A DNA stretch of 64,000 nucleotides from Tolypothrix brevis GSE-NOS-MK-07-07A (GCA_019358985.1 JAHHIJ010000012.1:105089-169088), one strand, 5' to 3'; numbered from the stretch's first letter, positions 28,903 to 38,800 are shown. Program-made: numbers and translations. The notes: generated from the letters alone by a model not told the origin.

Positions 28903-30219
28903 ATGTCAAAACAATCAACCAACAGCAGTTTACGTAATTTCTTGATTATATGGCTAGGTCAACTGGTTTCTGGCATTGGTAGCCAAATGACCGGCATTGC
29001 TTTGGAAATCTGGGCATGGTCAATTACTGGTAAAGCAACAACTCTCGCACTGGTCGCCTTTTTTAGTTTACTTCCTAGTATTATTATTACCCCTATTAGT
29101 GGTGTAGTTGTAGACCGTTTTAATCGGAAATTATTGATGATGCTAGGTGACACTGTTGCCGTTCTCACAACAATTGTTCTCCTCTTTTTATATATCAATA
29201 ACTATTTACAAATTTGGCATATTTATGTAGCAGCAGCTTTTGTCGGTACTTTTGGTCAATTTCAATATCTTGCATATTCCGCATCAGTATCATTAATGAT
29301 ACCTAAGCAACACTACGATCGCGCTAGTAGCCTTGAATTTTTATCTAGTCATAGTGCAATTATTATCGCACCTGCTTTAGCAGGATATTTTTATAAATTG
29401 ATTGGTCTAGTTGGTATTTGGTTAATTGATATTTCCACTTTTTTAGTCGCTATTTCCAGCATCTTTTTTATCCCGATACCTCAACCAGTGCAAACAGAAG
29501 AAAATCCAGACAACTTTTGGCAAGATGTCGGATATGGATTACGTTACTTAAATACCCACAAAAATCTTCTATTTCTGTTAGCAGCGAACTTATTATTTAT
29601 GTTTGCCCACAATATTGGAGATTCACTTTATATACCAATGATTCTCTCACGTACAGGTAATGATACTCTTGTCTTGGGAAACTTAATCATAGCAGCAGGT
29701 TTTGGTGGTGTTACCGGAGCATTACTTGTTAATAAATGGGGGAATTTTCAAGATAAAGTTAGGGGTATTTTGTTGGGAATGATAGGTGTTGGTTTAACTA
29801 AAATAGTATTTGGTTTAGCTAGGACTATGTGGGTATGGATTCCTCCACAATTCTTGTGTTCTTTGAGTTTTACCATCAGTGGTAGTGCGGATAATGCGAT
29901 TTGGTTAGCTAAAGTTGCTCCCAATGTACAAGGACGGGTTTTTGCTGCACGTTCTTTGCTTTTACAATTAGCTTCGGCTGCTTCGGTTTTGATTGCAGGA
30001 CCATTAGCAGATAACCTCTTTATACCTGCATTTAGTCAGGGAGGTAGTCTTGTGGGTATCTTGGGAGGAATATTTGGGACTGGTGCTGGTGGGGGAATTG
30101 CGATGTTGTACGTAATTTGCGCGGTATGTATGTTTTTGGTCGGATTAGCTGGATTTAATTTTCCATTACTACTAAATTTGGAAAAGACTGTACCTGACCA
30201 TGACGAGGTTGCGGTTTAG
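28903..30219 (+). CDS. MFS exporter (EntS/MFS_3-like)
   Basis: 438 residues with about 12 hydrophobic segments, the conserved loop VVDRFNRKLLM between helices 2 and 3, and an N-terminus LRNFLIIWLGQLVSGIGSQM typical of MFS_3 drug and siderophore exporters such as EntS. It follows the phosphopantetheinyl transferase in the same direction. The likely role is export of the NRPS/PKS product across the inner membrane. No partner membrane-fusion protein is seen. The MFS call is firm; the substrate is inferred from position. Confidence 0.88.
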   Translation: MSKQSTNSSLRNFLIIWLGQLVSGIGSQMTGIALEIWAWSITGKATTLALVAFFSLLPSIIITPISGVVVDRFNRKLLMMLGDTVAVLTTIVLLFLYINNYLQIWHIYVAAAFVGTFGQFQYLAYSASVSLMIPKQHYDRASSLEFLSSHSAIIIAPALAGYFYKLIGLVGIWLIDISTFLVAISSIFFIPIPQPVQTEENPDNFWQDVGYGLRYLNTHKNLLFLLAANLLFMFAHNIGDSLYIPMILSRTGNDTLVLGNLIIAAGFGGVTGALLVNKWGNFQDKVRGILLGMIGVGLTKIVFGLARTMWVWIPPQFLCSLSFTISGSADNAIWLAKVAPNVQGRVFAARSLLLQLASAASVLIAGPLADNLFIPAFSQGGSLVGILGGIFGTGAGGGIAMLYVICAVCMFLVGLAGFNFPLLLNLEKTVPDHDEVAV

Positions 30220-30357
30220 TCAGCTTGCAAATAACCAAGACATAAAAGTTATACCGATTTCAAAAATCTTTGCAACACATCCAGAATAGAATACGCGATA
30301 TATCGCATCTCTACAAAATACATCTGTCGCATTCTTTTTTCAAATTGGTATTAATTT

Positions 30358-31542
30358 ATGAAATCTCAATTTTTTGCGAATATTCCCCGCAGTGTCTGGA
30401 TTTTGGGCTTTGTCAGCTTATTGACAGATGTTAGTACCAAGATGATTGATTCAATTTTGCCGTTGTTCTTAGTTTCCACACTGGGAGCAAATTTGTTGAC
30501 TGTTGGTTTAATTGAAGGAATCGCTGAATCAACGGCTTCTGTATTGAAAGTCTTTTCGGGAATTCTAAGCGATTATTGGGGACAACGCAAACAACTTGCG
30601 GTGCTTGGTTATGGTTTATCAACCATAGTTAAACCTTTATTTGCTTTAGCTACAAGTCCTGTTTGGGTATTAATTGCTCGGTTCGGAGACAGATTTGGTA
30701 AGGGAATTCGCGTAGCCCCGCGTGATGCATTAGTAGCCGATATTACTGATAAGACTAATTTAGGAGCTGCTTATGGTTTGCGTCAGTCTCTTGATACTAT
30801 AGGTGCATTCACTGGACCTATAGTTGCATTTATCTTAATGTCACTTTCGGGGAAAAACTTTCAGTTAGTTTTCTGGGTAGCATTAATACCAGGTGTTTTA
30901 GCTATTATTTTGCTGGCTGGTTTTATCAAAGAACCAAAGACTGAATCTAAACAGATACAAAAAAATCTTCTACGTTGGGATACTTTAAAGAGTCTGGGTA
31001 AAGAATATTGGATATTAGTTACAGTGGCATTGCTGTTTAATTTAGGTAACTCCAGCGATGCTTTTTTATTGCTCCAAGCACAGCAAGTTGGTATATCTCC
31101 TACCTTCGTGCCTCTGACAATAGTTGTAACGAATATTACTTACTTTTTGAGTGCCTATCCAGTCGGATTACTCTCTGACCGGATTGGAAGATTGAGGCTG
31201 TTGGTGGGTGGCTTTTTATTATATGCTTTGACATACTTGGGCTTTGCCTTTACTTCTGCTTCTTGGCAAATATGGGTGCTGTTTGCATTGTATGGATTGT
31301 ATCAGGGTATGAACAAGGGTATATTCTCGGCGATGGTAGCAGAAAAAGTACCAGCAAATTTGCGTGGTACTGCTTTTGGGTTTATTAATTTGGCTACTGG
31401 CATAGCGCTTTTAATTGCTAATATTTTGACTGGTAGCCTGTGGCAATTAATTAGTCCACAAGTGGCTTTTATTACAGGGAGTGTTTTTGCTGTTGTGGCG
31501 ATCGCAATTTTGTTAACAAAAATAAACAATCCCCAGACTTAA
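30358..31542 (+). CDS. MFS transporter
   Basis: 394 residues with about 12 membrane segments. It begins FANIPRSVWILGFVSLLTDVSTKMI, and the 2-3 loop reads LSDYWGQRKQLAVLGYG; GRFGDRFGKGIRVAPRDALVAD-type wording in the middle (FGKGIRVAPRDAL) belongs to the subfamily of cyanobacterial and bacterial MFS proteins with that signature. Its start follows 138 bases after the first exporter, so it may have its own promoter. The substrate is unknown and a link to the cluster is possible but not shown. Confidence 0.87.
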   Translation: MKSQFFANIPRSVWILGFVSLLTDVSTKMIDSILPLFLVSTLGANLLTVGLIEGIAESTASVLKVFSGILSDYWGQRKQLAVLGYGLSTIVKPLFALATSPVWVLIARFGDRFGKGIRVAPRDALVADITDKTNLGAAYGLRQSLDTIGAFTGPIVAFILMSLSGKNFQLVFWVALIPGVLAIILLAGFIKEPKTESKQIQKNLLRWDTLKSLGKEYWILVTVALLFNLGNSSDAFLLLQAQQVGISPTFVPLTIVVTNITYFLSAYPVGLLSDRIGRLRLLVGGFLLYALTYLGFAFTSASWQIWVLFALYGLYQGMNKGIFSAMVAEKVPANLRGTAFGFINLATGIALLIANILTGSLWQLISPQVAFITGSVFAVVAIAILLTKINNPQT

Positions 31543-31561
31543 GCAAAACAATCTGGGGATT
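31528..31561. terminator. Bidirectional terminator between convergent genes
   Basis: Arms AATCCCCAGA (31528-31537) and TCTGGGGATT (31552-31561) are perfect complements with a 14-base loop, followed by TTTCATTT. It overlaps the end of the MFS gene and lies just before the end of the acylase gene on the opposite strand. Confidence 0.7.
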
Positions 31562-31566
31562 TTCAT

Positions 31567-33726
31567 TTAAAACACTTTACGTTCCTCTAAATGGGCTGTA
31601 ATTTCTTCTCGCTTTCGCCAAACCGAACGCAGTTTTTTCTCAGCAAACATTTGCAATTGGTCGCCAACATGACGGGAACCCGGTTGGGAAGAGTTACCAT
31701 AACTCATTAGTGCCATTGCTTTAACTGGGTTAGAAAACTCAATTGCAGCAACGTAAGAATCACCAGCGAAAGGTTGAAATTTACCGTTTTCCGCAGAAAT
31801 AAAGTCAACGACACGGAATATTCCTAACTCTCCGGAACCACCATTACCAGGTAAGTCCACATTCCCATATTTCAACCGGAAAACCTCTCCCCAAGGAACA
31901 TCTAAATTTCCATAAGCTTTCTCTACTTTTGCAGCTGCGGTTTCTAGTAACTTCACAGCATCTTGGGGATTTGCTAATCCATCGGGTGTAATCCGGGGTG
32001 AATTTTCACTCCAAGGTTTACTAAAAGTCTTATCGAAGTCTAGCTCTTGTGCCCAAGCAGCAAATAATACTGCTCCTTTGCTATCTGCATTCGCTTGTCT
32101 ATCCCACTTTTCTAAGATAGTTGCTGCTTTTTTTCCCAATTCACCACCATACTTTTTTGCAGCAGGAATTAAATCATCTAGAATCCTTTCTGCAAATTCC
32201 ATCCTTGTTGAATGCTTATATTGAATCATTTCATCCAAGGTGATTTTTTTATCTTCATCCAGCATTCTTGCGGAACTCTGCGCTCGGAAATCCATGAAAC
32301 GCGGTGCTATATAGGGCGGATATTTATCTGCTTTAATTGCTGATGGGAAAGTAGTTGTCCAAGGTGGGTCATTAGTATTTTGTAACCAACCACTTGGAGG
32401 GTCAATCACACGGGGTAAATCTTGATAAGGGTGAATTTTTGTCCATAGGGTTTTGGATGTATTCCCTGGAATAATACCTTGCCAATACTCAAAATCCCCT
32501 TGCTGACGCACTGGAACTTGACCGTTAAATAGATGCATAATATGCCCTTTTCTATCGGCATACATCACCGTAAACATCGGTAGTTGCAAACGTTGGAGTG
32601 CTTTTTCAAATTGTGCCAGATTCTGCGATCGCGCCATATCCCACCATTGTTCTAATACACCTGGTTTGTCAAGACCGACAACACGTAATGCGATCACTTT
32701 CCCATCTTTTTCTGAGACAATCGGTCCGTGTACAGAACTTTTGATAAGCAATGGTTGCTCACTTACTGTCCCATCTTTTTGTTTTACCTTCAAAGAAACT
32801 GTTTTTGTTTCCAAAGGACGAACTTTACCATCAAAACGATAGCTATCACCAATTAGTTCTAATTGATAAGCATCCCACCCATCATGGGTATTAACGGTAT
32901 GAGTCCAACCCAAATTATCGTTGAAAGCAATATTTAAAACCGGAATACCCACCAACGATGCACCATAAGCATCAATACCTGGTGCAGTAATTTGCGCCTC
33001 ATACCACAAGTACAAATCAGACCAAGGAAGATGGGGATTCGCCAACAACATAGCATTCCCAGACTCTGAACGAGAGGGTGCGATCGCCCATCCATTAGAA
33101 CCTGCTTTAGACTCCGGTGTACTCACACCTGCAACTTGTTCTGGACTGACTACGAATGTAAAATTGAGTACTCTTTGCAGATGGGCAAGTATATCTTCTC
33201 CTGTGACTGGTAAGACAATTTCAATAGCATCATCAATCGCTTGCGGATTTTCTTTGACGTAAGTATTTACACCCTCTGCAAAAGCATCCAAATAACTGCG
33301 AAAAGATGAATTCTGCGCCTGATACCAAGAGCGAGCGCGTTCCGGTACTCCCATTGTCAACACCCAACGGTCAGAGTCAGTATATTCTTCTCCCCAATAT
33401 TCAGCAGCACGTCCTCTTGCCTGTCCGTAAAGACGTAAAAGTAAGTTTCCATGACTTTGCATTTGTGCCCATCCAAAGGCACGGAAAGCACTTGCGGTAT
33501 CCTTGGCGTAAATATGGGGTATTCCATAGGTATCCCACAATATTTCCGTACTTCTTATTGCTGGAGAACCTAGAGTTTGGCATCCTAGAATTAATGCCAG
33601 TAACAGACTGAGTGTAAATGGGGGAATTCGATTCTGATTTTTTTTCAAAACTCTGATTATGTTGAGTTTGTTGAAATCAGGCAAAATACGAATGATAGTA
33701 ATTAACTGCGAAGAGCTAATAAACAT
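31567..33726 (-). CDS. Penicillin-acylase-family N-terminal nucleophile amidase (AHL acylase/PvdQ-like)
   Basis: 719 residues. After a hydrophobic segment with a lipobox-like LILGC near residue 48, the mature protein starts STEILWDTYGIPHIYA, the classic acylase opening. The self-cleavage site and catalytic Ser are in AGSNGWAIAP near residue 205, followed by ANPHLPW and FNDNLGWTHTVNTHD. Such enzymes mature into two chains and cut acyl amides: lactone signals, beta-lactams, or, for PvdQ, the fatty acyl group of a pyoverdine precursor. Here it lies beside exporters and a biosynthetic cluster that includes a Dab aminotransferase, so periplasmic product maturation is plausible. A general AHL acylase role is equally possible. 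It would act in the periplasm. Confidence 0.88.
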   Translation of the reverse strand: MFISSSQLITIIRILPDFNKLNIIRVLKKNQNRIPPFTLSLLLALILGCQTLGSPAIRSTEILWDTYGIPHIYAKDTASAFRAFGWAQMQSHGNLLLRLYGQARGRAAEYWGEEYTDSDRWVLTMGVPERARSWYQAQNSSFRSYLDAFAEGVNTYVKENPQAIDDAIEIVLPVTGEDILAHLQRVLNFTFVVSPEQVAGVSTPESKAGSNGWAIAPSRSESGNAMLLANPHLPWSDLYLWYEAQITAPGIDAYGASLVGIPVLNIAFNDNLGWTHTVNTHDGWDAYQLELIGDSYRFDGKVRPLETKTVSLKVKQKDGTVSEQPLLIKSSVHGPIVSEKDGKVIALRVVGLDKPGVLEQWWDMARSQNLAQFEKALQRLQLPMFTVMYADRKGHIMHLFNGQVPVRQQGDFEYWQGIIPGNTSKTLWTKIHPYQDLPRVIDPPSGWLQNTNDPPWTTTFPSAIKADKYPPYIAPRFMDFRAQSSARMLDEDKKITLDEMIQYKHSTRMEFAERILDDLIPAAKKYGGELGKKAATILEKWDRQANADSKGAVLFAAWAQELDFDKTFSKPWSENSPRITPDGLANPQDAVKLLETAAAKVEKAYGNLDVPWGEVFRLKYGNVDLPGNGGSGELGIFRVVDFISAENGKFQPFAGDSYVAAIEFSNPVKAMALMSYGNSSQPGSRHVGDQLQMFAEKKLRSVWRKREEITAHLEERKVF

Positions 33727-34206
33727 TGGTTTTGGTTGATTTATGATACTTTGAAAAAGCTACAGATGTGCAACATAGGACATCTATTAATAAGGCACAC
33801 AAAATTTATGACTTGAAAGCCTTGCGTTAAGCAACACTTTCATTCTCAATAGATACTAACAGTAATTTATATCAATTAATTTTAATTTCTCTCAATAAAA
33901 ATATAAATCAATACGGAAATATATAAAATTGCAGTAATTAAGTTATACAAATCACAAATAAAATTGACATAAATACGAGTAATTATTTCTATATGCTTAA
34001 CTAAAAGCAATAAAATGATAAAATTTCAGTAGTATTTAACACACTGAGTTACTTTGATTGCAGCATTAGCGTAACGGCTCCTCCGGTGCATCACATTCTA
34101 CTTTAAGCATCCTCGTTATGTTCTCAACTATACCCATTTATTCACAGTAATATATTTTCTTGGAAAACTCCAGTTATTAAAATAGATGAGCTTTAAATGC
34201 ACAAAC
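33727..34206. other. Gene-free AT-rich spacer
   Basis: About 480 bases with no convincing coding frame. The part next to 33727 is the promoter side of the acylase gene. I see no strong hairpin or operator beyond general AT-richness. Confidence 0.6.
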
Positions 34207-34977
34207 TTACCTTTCATTGACGATCGCGATCGCTTGTTCGGGAGACAAGCCAACACAAGCTGCAAGTTCTTCTAATGCAACTCGTTCACGGGTGTTAGCA
34301 CCGAGCATTTCTGTTGCTGCTGTCACATAATCAGAATTATCGATCTGATGTATATTTGCTTCCGTGCTAGTTCTCGCAGGAATACTGGTGACAGTTGCAT
34401 GGGTAAACTTTTTCATTTTATGGGTGGCAATTTGCGTGGCTTGACGAGCTTGCAGATAAGCAAGATAGTATTGCACAACAGCCACTCTTTTTTGCTTTTT
34501 GGCTTCTTGCCAACGGGCTACGACAATCGGTTGTTGTGTGAAGGTATTTATGAGTTTGATGGGATCGATAGTGATAGTTGCAGATAAACTATTTTCGTTT
34601 TCAGATGAAGGGCTGGATGATATATACTTGCGATTCGTTAGAGAAGGTAATATTTCAATAGTGACAACATCTGTAAAAGCATTTAATCCCATCCCGGCTT
34701 TTGTCTCCCGAACTTGGGCTGAATTACCTTGAGCGATCGCAACTAACTGCTCGATAATTTTCATATCCCGTTGACTAATCTGGGTTTGCAATGGTTCCAA
34801 GACTTTAGTTGGATGAAGATTCTGTTCTGATGCATTGACGGATTGCAGAGTGCGTTCACGTATGCTTTTAGCATTGCCGGAGACTAGTGGCTCCGCAGGA
34901 GTATCGCATATCCCCAAACAACTAATACCAACAAATATTGTCGCCAGAGTAATGTAATGAATTTGTCTTGATAGCAT
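34207..34977 (-). CDS. Secreted protein of unknown function with a TolC-like helical segment
   Basis: About 256 residues from the ATG at 34977 (a frame extension to 35022 adds 15 residues). The N-terminus (MLSRQIHYITLATIFVGIS and beyond) is a signal peptide. The middle has beta-like TDVVTIEILPSL, and RVAVVQYYLAYLQARQATQ resembles helices of TolC-type outer-membrane efflux proteins or related cyanobacterial secreted proteins. It is much shorter than a TolC protomer, so it may be a remnant or a separate family. The ending (AACVGLSPEQAIAIVN) has a helical repeat-like look. Function is not assigned; its place between the acylase and an EamA protein suggests an envelope role. Confidence 0.6.
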   Translation of the reverse strand: MLSRQIHYITLATIFVGISCLGICDTPAEPLVSGNAKSIRERTLQSVNASEQNLHPTKVLEPLQTQISQRDMKIIEQLVAIAQGNSAQVRETKAGMGLNAFTDVVTIEILPSLTNRKYISSSPSSENENSLSATITIDPIKLINTFTQQPIVVARWQEAKKQKRVAVVQYYLAYLQARQATQIATHKMKKFTHATVTSIPARTSTEANIHQIDNSDYVTAATEMLGANTRERVALEELAACVGLSPEQAIAIVNER

Positions 34978-35052
34978 TGTGTATATAATTGTGCGATCTG
35001 CTTGCTGTGACAGTTCACCCAACAGGATAGAACTAGATAAAAATCTTTCTTG

Positions 35053-35484
35053 TTAACGAATCAAAACAAACGTACCAATTAAAATCAAACCAGTTCCCAA
35101 GAATACTTTCAGCGTTAGTGGTTCCTTGAGAAAAAGTAACGAAAAAATTAGTACCAAAACCAAACTTAATTTGTCCAAAGGTGCAACTAAAGAAGCCTTT
35201 CCCACTTGTAAAGCGCGAAAGTAAAACAACCAAGATAAACCAGTTGACAACCCAGAGAAGACGAGAAACAATAAGGTTTTGGGAGTTATTGTTAAAAGCG
35301 TGTCGAATTGCCCTCTAACTAAAACCCAACTCCAAACCATCACCAAAATAACTAGAGTACGGATTGCGGTTGCTAAATTGGGGTTGATTGCTTCGACTCC
35401 AATTTTGGCAAAAATAGTCGTCAATGCAGCAAAAAATGCCGATAAAAGGGCATAAAAGACACTATTGCTTTCATCATTCAACAT
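35053..35484 (-). CDS. EamA-domain small multidrug/metabolite transporter, single domain
   Basis: 143 residues with about five hydrophobic segments and the EamA pattern (FAKIGVEAINPNLATAIRT, SGLSTGLSWLFYFRALQVG, APLDKLSLVLVLIFSLLFL, and the C-terminal GTGLILIGTFVL). Half-size EamA proteins work as dimers in the inner membrane. Its substrate is not readable. It is about 75 bases downstream of no clear partner and probably has its own transcript. Confidence 0.82.
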   Translation of the reverse strand: MLNDESNSVFYALLSAFFAALTTIFAKIGVEAINPNLATAIRTLVILVMVWSWVLVRGQFDTLLTITPKTLLFLVFSGLSTGLSWLFYFRALQVGKASLVAPLDKLSLVLVLIFSLLFLKEPLTLKVFLGTGLILIGTFVLIR

Positions 35485-35556
35485 TCAATGTCCCTCAACA
35501 GATAAGTATTTATTGAGAAATAATATCACTATTTCCCTGTGGTTAAATCTACATAT

Positions 35557-35736
35557 TCAGAATAACTCAACGGCAGGTAAAGCCTTCTCACCTACTACCC
35601 TCACCCACTCGGTATTCGCATCAATATTGGTAACTGTAATTTCTGTAATTCCCGCAAGGGGTTTTTCCGATTTTAACGTGAAAGCATCACTGTTATTTGA
35701 ACCATAATTTGTCCAAATGGTCACGATATACTTCAT
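35557..35736 (-). CDS. Possible small protein of unknown function
   Basis: A frame of 59 residues from ATG at 35736 (11 more from 35769). It reads like a real protein start, MKYIVTIWTNYGSNNSDAF, and ends VVGEKALPAVELF. There is no known motif, and the support is only protein-like composition. It may be a small gene or a scrap of a larger one. Confidence 0.3.
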   Translation of the reverse strand: MKYIVTIWTNYGSNNSDAFTLKSEKPLAGITEITVTNIDANTEWVRVVGEKALPAVELF

Positions 35737-35984
35737 AACCATAACCGGGTAGGACAAGATATGATTCAAAAGGCTTGTTGCGAATTAAGCTAAAAAATTG
35801 GCTAAAAACATTGTCAATCAAGACGTTCAGCGATTTACAAGCGTGAATGGGTGCAAGCCTTATCTTGTAAGCTTTTCAGCCGTTTCAAATTTTATTACAC
35901 AACAAGTCTAAAGTTATAAATTGAATTTTAAGCCGTTCGCAGTATAGCAATGACTGTAAATATTTCTGCTCGCTCATCTACTTA

Positions 35985-36797
35985 TCAAGTTCTTCCCTTC
36001 CTGCCAATGGGAACACACATCGGTGTTCCGGAAACTGGATCGGGGAAAACTCGACATTCCAAACCAAAAACTTCTTTTACCATTTCTTCCGTCATCACCA
36101 ATTCAGGTTCCCCAGTTGCAAAAACTTGACCTTCTTTGACTGCAACTAAATAGTCAGCATAGCGACAAGCTTGATTTAAATCATGCAACACCATCACCAA
36201 AGTTCGTCCCTGATTTTGATTTAATTCCCACAGTAAATCTAACACCTCAATTTGATGTGCCAAATCTAAAAAAGTTGTGGGTTCATCTAATAGTAAAATA
36301 TCAGTATCCTGCGCTAAAGACATCGCAATCCAAGCCCGTTGTCTCTGTCCACCAGAAAGAGTGTCTAATTCCCTTTCTGCAAGTTCTTTCATCCGAGTAA
36401 TTTCTAATGCAATATCTACTAATCTTTCATCTTCCTTCGTCCATTGTTGCAGCCAATTTTGGTAAGGAAAACGACCACATACAACTAAATCTTTCACAGT
36501 CAATCCTTCCGGGGGAACAGGTCCCTGGGTGAGAATTCCTAATTTTTTAGCAATGTCTTTTGTGGATATTTTGAAAATATCTGCTGCATCGAGATAAACG
36601 CTACCTTTATTAGGTTTGAGCAATCTTGCCAATCCCCGTAGCAGGGTAGATTTACCGCAGCCATTCGCACCGACTAAAGCGGTAATTTGTCCTTTAGATA
36701 TCGTTAAATCTAAACTTTTAATGATTGTTGCCCCGTCGTATCCTAAAGTTAAATTACGGGTTTCGATTTGAGAGTGTTCGCGGGTATTTAATTGCAT
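35985..36797 (-). CDS. ABC transporter ATPase, FecE/FhuC type (iron-siderophore/cobalamin importer)
   Basis: 270 residues with Walker [10 protein letters not shown], signature [10 protein letters not shown], Walker [15 protein letters not shown] and the switch His in [15 protein letters not shown]. Length and sequence match FecE/FhuC/BtuD ATPases that power type II importers for iron-siderophores, heme or cobalamin. Two FecCD permeases on the same strand lie about 2.1 kb away (38906-41063), split from it by a divergent regulator/protease pair. No periplasmic binding protein or TonB receptor is present. It probably works with those permeases to take up a metallophore. Confidence 0.92.
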   Translation of the reverse strand: MQLNTREHSQIETRNLTLGYDGATIIKSLDLTISKGQITALVGANGCGKSTLLRGLARLLKPNKGSVYLDAADIFKISTKDIAKKLGILTQGPVPPEGLTVKDLVVCGRFPYQNWLQQWTKEDERLVDIALEITRMKELAERELDTLSGGQRQRAWIAMSLAQDTDILLLDEPTTFLDLAHQIEVLDLLWELNQNQGRTLVMVLHDLNQACRYADYLVAVKEGQVFATGEPELVMTEEMVKEVFGLECRVFPDPVSGTPMCVPIGRKGRT

Positions 36798-37287
36798 TTT
36801 TTAGAGATTTAGTAATTAATAAACTGAGCTTTGGAGATACATTTTCATGAGATTTTTAGGAAAATATTTGTAGCAATAAGACATGAACAATTATGTATTC
36901 ATGTATTATTAAATACCTTATCAAACATCACGAAAGTATGATGAACTGGTGCAAAAATAAAAGGCTTAGTATTTTCATATTTTTCTCTATTACCTATTAA
37001 TGCCTTTTCTTTGAGAATTATTTCTACAATTTTCACACCTTCAATAGTATTCAAGTATTGAGATTTATTCTTACTTATCTTTAGATCACTCTAACGATAA
37101 TTAGTAGCTTTAAGCAATAAGACAAACATGATTAAAACTTATAATAATACTATTTGTGATAAGAATATATAATCTAAGCTAAATGTCTTTATTACGATGT
37201 AAGAGGGATGTCATCGCCCAATACCTGACGGGTTTGATATCAAGACTGTATCTGTTGCTAAAAAAGTTGATGGTTATTATTTAAATC
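36798..37287. other. AT-rich divergent intergenic region (promoters of ATPase and regulator genes)
   Basis: About 490 bases with no gene. It separates the ATPase (- strand) from the regulator (+ strand) and so should hold both promoters. AT-rich repeats such as TTTGTGATAAGAATA are visible, but I cannot fix a box with confidence here; the clearest operator-like palindromes lie just downstream at 37297-37336. Confidence 0.5.
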
Positions 37288-37884
37288 TTGTTTGACAATA
37301 TTATCAATAATGATAATATTACTGTTAACGATAACATTCATTTCTCTAAAACTTTGAGTGGTAGCAAAGCAGACCTAATTCTCCATCCTGTGCGATTAAA
37401 AATCCTTCAAGCTTTTGTGGGCGATCGCCATCTTTCAGCACGACAGTTGTGCGAAATACTACCTAATATCCCTCAAGCAACGTTGTATCGTCATTTCCAA
37501 AAGCTTGTACAGGCAGAACTCCTAACTGTTATAGCAGAACATCCCATTAGGGGTACTGTTGAAAAATTTTACAGTCTACAAGAGCAAAACACTGAGCTTT
37601 TACCAGAAGAACTAGCCGCCTTAACAGGTGCAGATCATCAACGCCATTTCACAGCCTTTGTCGTTAGCTTGTTGACTGAGTTTGAAGCGTATTTACAACG
37701 GGATGAGATTGATATTGTCAAAGATGGAGTTGGCTATCGTCAGATAGCACTGCATTTGAGTGATGAGGAACTGGCTGAGTTAACACAATCTCTCAATCAG
37801 GTACTAATGCAGTTTTTGCAGAAAAAACCCTCAAAGCAGAGGAAACGATTTTTGCTATCCAGTATCTTGATTCCAGGAGATTAA
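37288..37884 (+). CDS. ArsR/YdfF-like winged-helix transcription regulator
   Basis: 198 residues from a TTG at 37288; the first 20 are low-complexity and cover two palindromes, so a start around residue 20 or later is likely, though no ATG is available. The winged helix runs HPVRLKILQAFVGDRHLSARQLCEIL-PNIPQATLYRHFQKLVQAELL (about residues 30-80), the ArsR-like fold of YdfF-type regulators. The C-terminal half (residues 110-190) is a helical domain of unknown ligand. It is four bases from the next gene, so the two form an operon. It may repress the flanking importer; this is inferred from location and the palindromes. Confidence 0.78.
   Translation: MFDNIINNDNITVNDNIHFSKTLSGSKADLILHPVRLKILQAFVGDRHLSARQLCEILPNIPQATLYRHFQKLVQAELLTVIAEHPIRGTVEKFYSLQEQNTELLPEELAALTGADHQRHFTAFVVSLLTEFEAYLQRDEIDIVKDGVGYRQIALHLSDEELAELTQSLNQVLMQFLQKKPSKQRKRFLLSSILIPGD
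37297..37336. promoter_or_regulatory. Two adjacent inverted repeats, candidate metalloregulator operator
   Basis: Arms AATATTATC (37297-37305) and GATAATATT (37312-37320) are perfect complements with a 6-base spacer. TGTTA (37323-37327) and TAACA (37332-37336) form a second, shorter palindrome. The ATTATC/GATAAT halves resemble Fur-type sites. They fall inside the first codons of the frame at 37288, where the protein is low-complexity (FDNIINNDNIT), so the true start is probably further down and these repeats control it. Confidence 0.4.
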
Positions 37885-37888
37885 TCTG

Positions 37889-38680
37889 ATGTTGGTTTTA
37901 AAGCAGTTTGCAATTTTATTTACGTTAGGTAGTTGGGGAATTTTACTGCTGATTCCGTCCTTGATTCCCGTAATTCAAAAGCAGTTAGCTACCTTACCAA
38001 CAGAAGTAGCCGCAGAAGTGCCACCTTTATCGATTGTACTGCTATTGCAAGGAATCCAAATCGCAGTTTTATTAGCGATCGCTGTTTTGATTGGTATCTT
38101 TTGTACTCCTGTGGTGGGATTGCGATCGCATTTAATTGAATATTGGGTATTTCATCCATCCAACCCGATATCCTGGATAAATGATGTGAAATGGGGTCTA
38201 GGTATTGGTACAGCAGCAACAGCTATAACCCTATCGATTCGCTTATTGCTAGAACCTGTATTACCAGAAGCATTGCGGGCTACCAATCAGCCCCAACCAA
38301 GTATTATGGATGCTATAACGGGGATGTTTTACGGTGGGATTACCGAAGAAATTTTGACGCGTTGGGGGTTGATGTCTGTTCTCGTCTGGTTAGGCTGGAA
38401 GCTCTTCAAGCAGGGGGTAGGATTGCCTACTCATGCAGTCTACCAGAGTGCGATCGTTTTAGCAGCAGTTGTTTTTGGGTTGTTGCATTTGCCGCTAATC
38501 TCTAGTCTTACACCGATTACAGGTTGGGTGATCGTTTACGCCATTCTGCTTAATGGTATAGTAGGCATTGCTTGTGGATGGCTATTTTGGCAATATTCTC
38601 TTGAAGCAGCAATGATAGCCCATGCCAGCTTTCATGTTTATGTCTTTGCCTTGAATGCTTTGCTGACAAAATTTATTTAA
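37889..38680 (+). CDS. CPBP-family intramembrane metalloprotease
   Basis: 263 residues with about seven hydrophobic segments. The family motifs are present: EEILTRW (EExxxR), FGLLHLP (FxxxH) and a C-terminal AHASFHV that supplies further metal ligands. CPBP (Abi/CAAX-type) proteases cut substrates within the membrane and also work as bacteriocin immunity or signalling factors. It is translated directly after the regulator (four-base gap), so it probably shares its promoter. Its target is unknown. Confidence 0.84.
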   Translation: MLVLKQFAILFTLGSWGILLLIPSLIPVIQKQLATLPTEVAAEVPPLSIVLLLQGIQIAVLLAIAVLIGIFCTPVVGLRSHLIEYWVFHPSNPISWINDVKWGLGIGTAATAITLSIRLLLEPVLPEALRATNQPQPSIMDAITGMFYGGITEEILTRWGLMSVLVWLGWKLFKQGVGLPTHAVYQSAIVLAAVVFGLLHLPLISSLTPITGWVIVYAILLNGIVGIACGWLFWQYSLEAAMIAHASFHVYVFALNALLTKFI

Positions 38681-38692
38681 GTTGCCAAAAAG

Positions 38693-38800
38693 CTAAAAAA
38701 TCCAATCAGCTTTCTCATCAGCTAAAATATCATCAAGATTGCCTTGAGATACAACCCTACCTGCTTTCATCACAATAATTTGATCAGCGCACAGCACTTT
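38693..38800 (-). pseudogene. Remnant of an ABC-ATPase C-terminus
   Basis: Reading the - strand gives C-A-D-Q-I-I-V-M-K-A-G-R-V-V, then SQGNLDDILADEKADWIF and a stop (38693-38695). This is the end of an ABC-type ATPase of exporter style (ADxIIVMxxGRxVxQG). Only about 35 codons remain, with no start and no Walker motifs, so it is a fossil of a lost transporter gene beside the importer permeases. Confidence 0.65.
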
